A stretch of DNA of 9,796 nucleotides from Gammaproteobacteria bacterium (GTDB lineage Bacteria; Pseudomonadota; Gammaproteobacteria; JAABTG01), in assembly GCA_030066245.1 (NCBI GenBank), contig JASJBY010000203.1, positions 1-9,796 of the forward strand, read 5' to 3'. The first letter of the stretch is position 1; every line of letters starts with the position of its first letter. The position numbers and the translations under genes were made by a program. Of this stretch, positions 7,546-9,796 are shown piece by piece. The notes beneath the pieces were generated by a model. It had not been told where the DNA came from and did not search any database. It worked only from the letters and a program-made list of their open reading frames with translations.

Positions 7546-7578
7546 GAGCCGAGCGAGCGGAGCTACCGCGCTCGGTTC
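7546..7578 (-). ncRNA. Domain V of the inner intron, with a non-canonical triad
   Basis: On the minus strand the 5' arm reads GAACCGAG-CGCGG, the loop TAGCT, and the 3' arm CCGCT, unpaired CG, then CTCGGCTC. Length, bulge side and position (one base after the maturase stop) match domain V. The triad reads AAC instead of AGC, facing GCT, so its middle pair is A-C. The loop is not GNRA. This may be a lineage-specific form or a damaged ribozyme. Confidence 0.7.
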
Positions 7579-7579
7579 C

Positions 7580-8893
7580 TCAAGCGGGACTCCCCGTACC
7601 GACCCAAGAATGGGCAATATACGGGCGCAACAACGGGTGCCGAGCGAGCAGCGCTGCGAAGTTCGTCCAGGTGAACGTCTTGCCGCGGGTGCGGCGGTTC
7701 AGCCACTTCTTCCAGATGCGCCGTACACTCCGGTAGAACTGCCACAGACTGCGGTAGTTCGTCGGACGGCCGTAGTACGGGTAGTGCCCTCGCAGCCGGG
7801 TGTTGAGCGCCCCACACTGTTCGCTGACCGGGTCATGCCGGTGGCGCTCACACCACGCCGAGATGCCCTTGAGCCCTCGGCGCCGCCGCTTGCGCATCGG
7901 GCGAACGTGGATGGTGAATCGCCCGCGGCGACTGCGTGCCCCGATATGGGTGAAGCCCAGGAAGTCGAACGTTGCCGGCTTACCCTCCCCGCGTCGGCGC
8001 GCATTGGCCGCCGCAGTGCGGCCAAACTCGATGAGCCGCGTCTTCTCGGGGTGGAGCTCCAGACCATAGCGGGCGAACCGCTGATGCAATACCCGCAGCA
8101 CACGCTGCGCGTCCTCCCGATACTGGAAACAGAGAATGAAATCATCGCAGTAGCGCACCTCATAGGCCCGCCCCCGCAACCGGGGCTTGACCTCTTGCTC
8201 AAACCACTCGTCCAGCACATAGTGCAGGTAGATGTTGGCCAGCAGCGGACTGATGATCTGCCCCTGACCGGTACCCGTTTCGCTGACAAGTAGCCGACCG
8301 TCGTCGATGACACCCACGTTGACCCATGTCCGTATCAGCCTCAGAAGGCTTCCGTCTCGTACCCGTCTCTCGACCATCTCTAAGAGCGGCTCTCTCACAA
8401 TGGCGTCGAAATAACCGCGGATGTCCGCTTCCAGCACATACGAGGTGCCTTTCCGGCAGATAATCCGGCCCACCTCGTCCAGTGCCTGCTGGGCGCTGCG
8501 ACCCGGACGGAATCCGTACGAACAGGGCAGAAAGTCTTGCTCGTAGATGGCATTGAGCAACTCCATCGTCGCCTTCTGCACCACCTTATCCTCCAGGGCG
8601 GGAATCGAAATAGGTCTCTGCTCCCCGTTCTCCTTCGGCATGTAGGTCCGGCGCAGGGGCTGAGCCCGGTAGCGCTTGCCCTTCAACCGCTCGTAGAGCT
8701 TTCGCACATTCTCCTCGGCGTTCGCCGCGGATTCCGCATAGGTCACCCCATCCACCCCGGCACTCGCGTCCTTGCGCAACGCTTTGAAGGCGCGGTGCAA
8801 CGCCTCGGGTGTGAGCAGATGAGCTATCGAGAGAAATTGCCGCTGCCCGTCCTCTCGGGCCAGTTCGGCTATTCGGTCAAGTTCTGTTGACAT
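7580..8893 (-). CDS. ltrA-like: Group II intron reverse transcriptase/maturase (inner intron)
   Basis: The 437-residue protein is related to the outer intron's maturase but clearly divergent. Features are QFLSIAHLLTPE (RT-0 region, 19-30), GVDGVTYAES (46-55), RRTYMPKENGEQRPISIP (81-98), SYGFRPGRSAQQAL (125-138), EADIRGYFD (155-163) with catalytic D157, GTGQGQIISPLLANIYLHY (207-225), the active site YCDD (248-251), and IEFGRT. The maturase domain contains LRGHYPYYGRPTNY (367-380). TGQGQ replaces the more common TPQGG, and YCDD replaces YADD; both keep the catalytic aspartates, so activity is plausible. There is no HNH endonuclease domain. The ATG at 8893 gives the expected N-terminus; the ribosome binding site is weak. 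The domain V hairpin begins one base after the stop. Confidence 0.96.
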   Translation of the reverse strand: MSTELDRIAELAREDGQRQFLSIAHLLTPEALHRAFKALRKDASAGVDGVTYAESAANAEENVRKLYERLKGKRYRAQPLRRTYMPKENGEQRPISIPALEDKVVQKATMELLNAIYEQDFLPCSYGFRPGRSAQQALDEVGRIICRKGTSYVLEADIRGYFDAIVREPLLEMVERRVRDGSLLRLIRTWVNVGVIDDGRLLVSETGTGQGQIISPLLANIYLHYVLDEWFEQEVKPRLRGRAYEVRYCDDFILCFQYREDAQRVLRVLHQRFARYGLELHPEKTRLIEFGRTAAANARRRGEGKPATFDFLGFTHIGARSRRGRFTIHVRPMRKRRRRGLKGISAWCERHRHDPVSEQCGALNTRLRGHYPYYGRPTNYRSLWQFYRSVRRIWKKWLNRRTRGKTFTWTNFAALLARHPLLRPYIAHSWVGTGSPA

Positions 8894-9558
8894 GCTTGCT
8901 CGCTATCTGAGTAACGACATGTATCCGTCAAACCGATACGTCCGCTTGTTTCCCCCTTCCCTCGAGTGGGTCGCATGGCCGCCCCGTTGCCAAGGCCCTG
9001 CGCTTCCCCACCTTCATCGGTACTATGGGGTCGTAAGACTGCTCCCTACCCGTCCCAGCCGCCTCCGGTCTCCCTTGGCGGCCTGGTACCTCTGCCGTCG
9101 GATGCTTCGCTTTGCTCCCGCCGGGGCGCATCCGTACCCCGGGGCCTGGTTCGTTGGGGTCGGGTGAACCACACCCGGCTCTCGGGAGGAGATAAGGAGC
9201 TCTCCCAGGTTCCTGGAGAATCCCTTTGAAAGCGTGCCCCGGGCTAGGGACTCCGTCGGTCCGGGTGCGAACTCGCCTAACGCTCGCCCCGATGCAACCT
9301 TCCGCCAGGCTAACAACGTCGGCACCGACACGATGAAACGATTTCGGAGCTGAATCCTCGCGGCCCGCTTCCTCGCTGTGTACGCTTCACCTCACCGGTC
9401 ACCCGATGCAGGTGCAACACGCGCTACCGGCCTGCCCGCTACGGCTTTGGCCGGGCTGGACTTCCACCAGCTGGATTCCATTGAGAGGTTTCATCTACTC
9501 ATGCATAAAATCCCCCTCTCCCAGGCTTCGGCCTGGCGCTATAGCCCGGATTTCTCAC
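8894..9558 (-). ncRNA. Inner intron domains I to III
   Basis: This is the 665-base non-coding 5' part of the inner intron. It carries the 5' GTGAG, the basal helix, GGAAGTCC (9458-9465), AAAGCCGTAGC (about 9438-9448), GAAGCGTACACAG (9376-9388), CGAAATCG (9339-9346), EBS1 (9274-9280) and TAGTACCGATGAAGG shortly before the maturase gene. Most of these have counterparts in the outer intron. Open frames crossing it have no protein signature. Confidence 0.75.
9274..9280 (-). other. EBS1 of the inner intron
   Basis: TTAGGCG sits in the loop of a hairpin closed by GCG/CGC. TAGGCG pairs with the IBS1 hexamer CGCCTG at 9559-9564 (five Watson-Crick pairs plus G-U). Confidence 0.6.
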
Positions 9559-9662
9559 CAGGCGGACTTCCGATCGCAGATTATGTTGGCAAACTCAGCA
9601 CATTGGCTTCACCGAGGCAGTCTTTCTTTTGAACAGTCTGTCCTATTCGGTTCTTGGCCCAC
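9559..9662 (-). ncRNA. 5' segment of outer intron domain I
   Basis: Read on the minus strand from GTGGG (9662), this 104-base segment ends at the inner intron insertion point. GGAAGTCC at 9564-9571 is about 91 bases from the 5' end, the same spacing as GTGAG to GGAAGTCC in the inner intron. ATGTGCTGAGT aligns with ATGCATGAGT of the inner intron. Confidence 0.7.
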
Positions 9663-9692
9663 TCTGGCTTTGCATCTTGACCGATCCCCCTT

Positions 9693-9788
9693 CCATCCGC
9701 GCTTCGCGTTCCCGCTACGCTAGATGGTCCAGGGTTGCCCATCCATGGGCAACCCGTTCGGCGGCGTAAAGGTCCACCGGACCTTTAC
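9693..9788. repeat. Three consecutive palindromes in the 5' flank of the outer intron
   Basis: Palindrome 1 (9693-9727) has outer arms CCATC/GATGG, with CGCG-CTT-CGCG inside. Palindrome 2 (9732-9755) has perfect 11-bp arms, GGGTTGCCCAT and its complement, around CC. Palindrome 3 (9766-9788) has perfect 10-bp arms, GTAAAGGTCC and its complement, around ACC. They may be REP-like elements, stacked transcription terminators or another mobile element's end. The minus strand is also open from 9796 to a TAG at 9715 (26 codons), too short to call as a gene tail. Confidence 0.6.
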
Positions 9789-9796
9789 TCTCTTTC

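Larger units (their letters stand above)
7510..9558 (-). mobile_element. Inner group II intron, inserted in domain I of the outer intron
   Basis: The proposed 5' end is GTGAG at 9558. The basal helix pairs AAATCC (9553-9548) with GGATTT (9513-9508), with an internal hairpin CCAGGC-CGAA-GCCTGG (9521-9536). EBS1 (TAGGCG, 9274-9279) lies in a hairpin loop and pairs with IBS1, CGCCTG (9559-9564), directly upstream of the 5' end. The maturase gene follows, then domain V (7546-7578) and a domain VI-like hairpin (7521-7537). The total, about 2.05 kb, is a normal size. The 6-mer CGCCTG of IBS1 recurs at 7504-7509, and the 3' end is placed just before it, about 7 bases past the domain VI adenosines; this end is uncertain. 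Confidence 0.78.
5596..9662 (-). mobile_element. Outer group II intron, interrupted by a second group II intron
   Basis: Group II introns are self-splicing retroelements. The proposed 5' end is GTGGG at 9662. The 5' part of domain I lies at 9559-9662 and the remainder resumes at about 7500, after the inner intron. It then runs through the maturase gene to domain V (5640-5670) and domain VI (5601-5635). Without the insert the element is about 2.0 kb, normal for a bacterial intron carrying a 450-residue maturase. Helix ends near the 5' terminus, ACCGA (minus strand, 9651-9647) and TCGGT (9615-9611), are complementary. EBS1 (7301-7305) pairs with IBS1 just upstream of the proposed 5' splice site. 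The 3' end is placed about 8 bases past the bulged A of domain VI and is uncertain by a few bases. Confidence 0.78.

Noticed and set aside
7546..7578. Domain V of the inner intron might really be on the plus strand, where it reads AGC...GTT with a G-U pair.
   Set aside because: On the plus strand the two-base bulge falls on the 5' arm, which is wrong for domain V. The minus-strand reading directly follows a minus-strand maturase stop, as in the outer intron.
9715..9796. A 26-codon minus-strand tail ending in TAG that could be the end of a gene beyond the right edge.
   Set aside because: It is too short to support and lies entirely across two perfect palindromes. The sequence to the right would be needed to decide.
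5483..9796. Integron attC sites, CRISPR repeats or a retron/DGR explanation for the reverse transcriptases.
   Set aside because: There are no spaced identical repeats, no integrase and no template-repeat pair. Both proteins carry the group II maturase domain and are followed by domain V.

Overview
The window looks like high-GC chromosomal DNA from a gammaproteobacterium. This rests on the mix of lipB, nagZ, a fructosamine-kinase-family gene and a Dpp-type permease pair; genus-level assignment is not possible from the sequence alone. The left 5.5 kb is ordinary chromosome with some gene decay. The right 4.2 kb is a mobile block on the minus strand.

Left region, all minus strand: the N-terminal part of a fructosamine/ketosamine-3-kinase family protein (1-386, running off the left edge), then nagZ (543-1601, peptidoglycan recycling). 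Upstream of nagZ lies a translationally coupled pair of Dpp/Opp-type permease genes. The first (2567-3496) is intact. The second (1771-2570) is a pseudogene with one frameshift and two in-frame amber codons. No substrate-binding protein or ATPase gene accompanies the pair. lipB (3612-4286, lipoate biosynthesis) follows, separated from the permease genes by a perfect 12-bp hairpin. A divergent intergenic region of about 360 bases leads to a plus-strand HD-domain metal-dependent phosphohydrolase (4649-5482).

Right region: two complete group II intron reverse transcriptase/maturase genes (5689-7035 and 7580-8893) lie in the same direction. They are not simply in tandem. Intron RNA landmarks indicate that the second intron (about 7510-9558) sits inside domain I of the first (about 5596-9662), giving a nested intron or 'twintron'. 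The outer intron's first ~100 nucleotides lie at 9559-9662, to the right of the inner intron, and the rest of its domain I resumes at about 7500. The support is: shared domain I sequence blocks in the same order in both introns, matching spacing from the proposed 5' ends to a shared GGAAGTCC block (about 100 nt each), and EBS1/IBS1 pairings that work for both proposed 5' splice sites. The outer intron has a canonical domain V with an AGC triad. The inner intron's domain V has AAC at that position, so whether it still splices is an open question; if it does not, the outer intron is locked too.

The right edge (9693-9788) holds three consecutive palindromes, two of them perfect, in the 5' flank of the outer intron.
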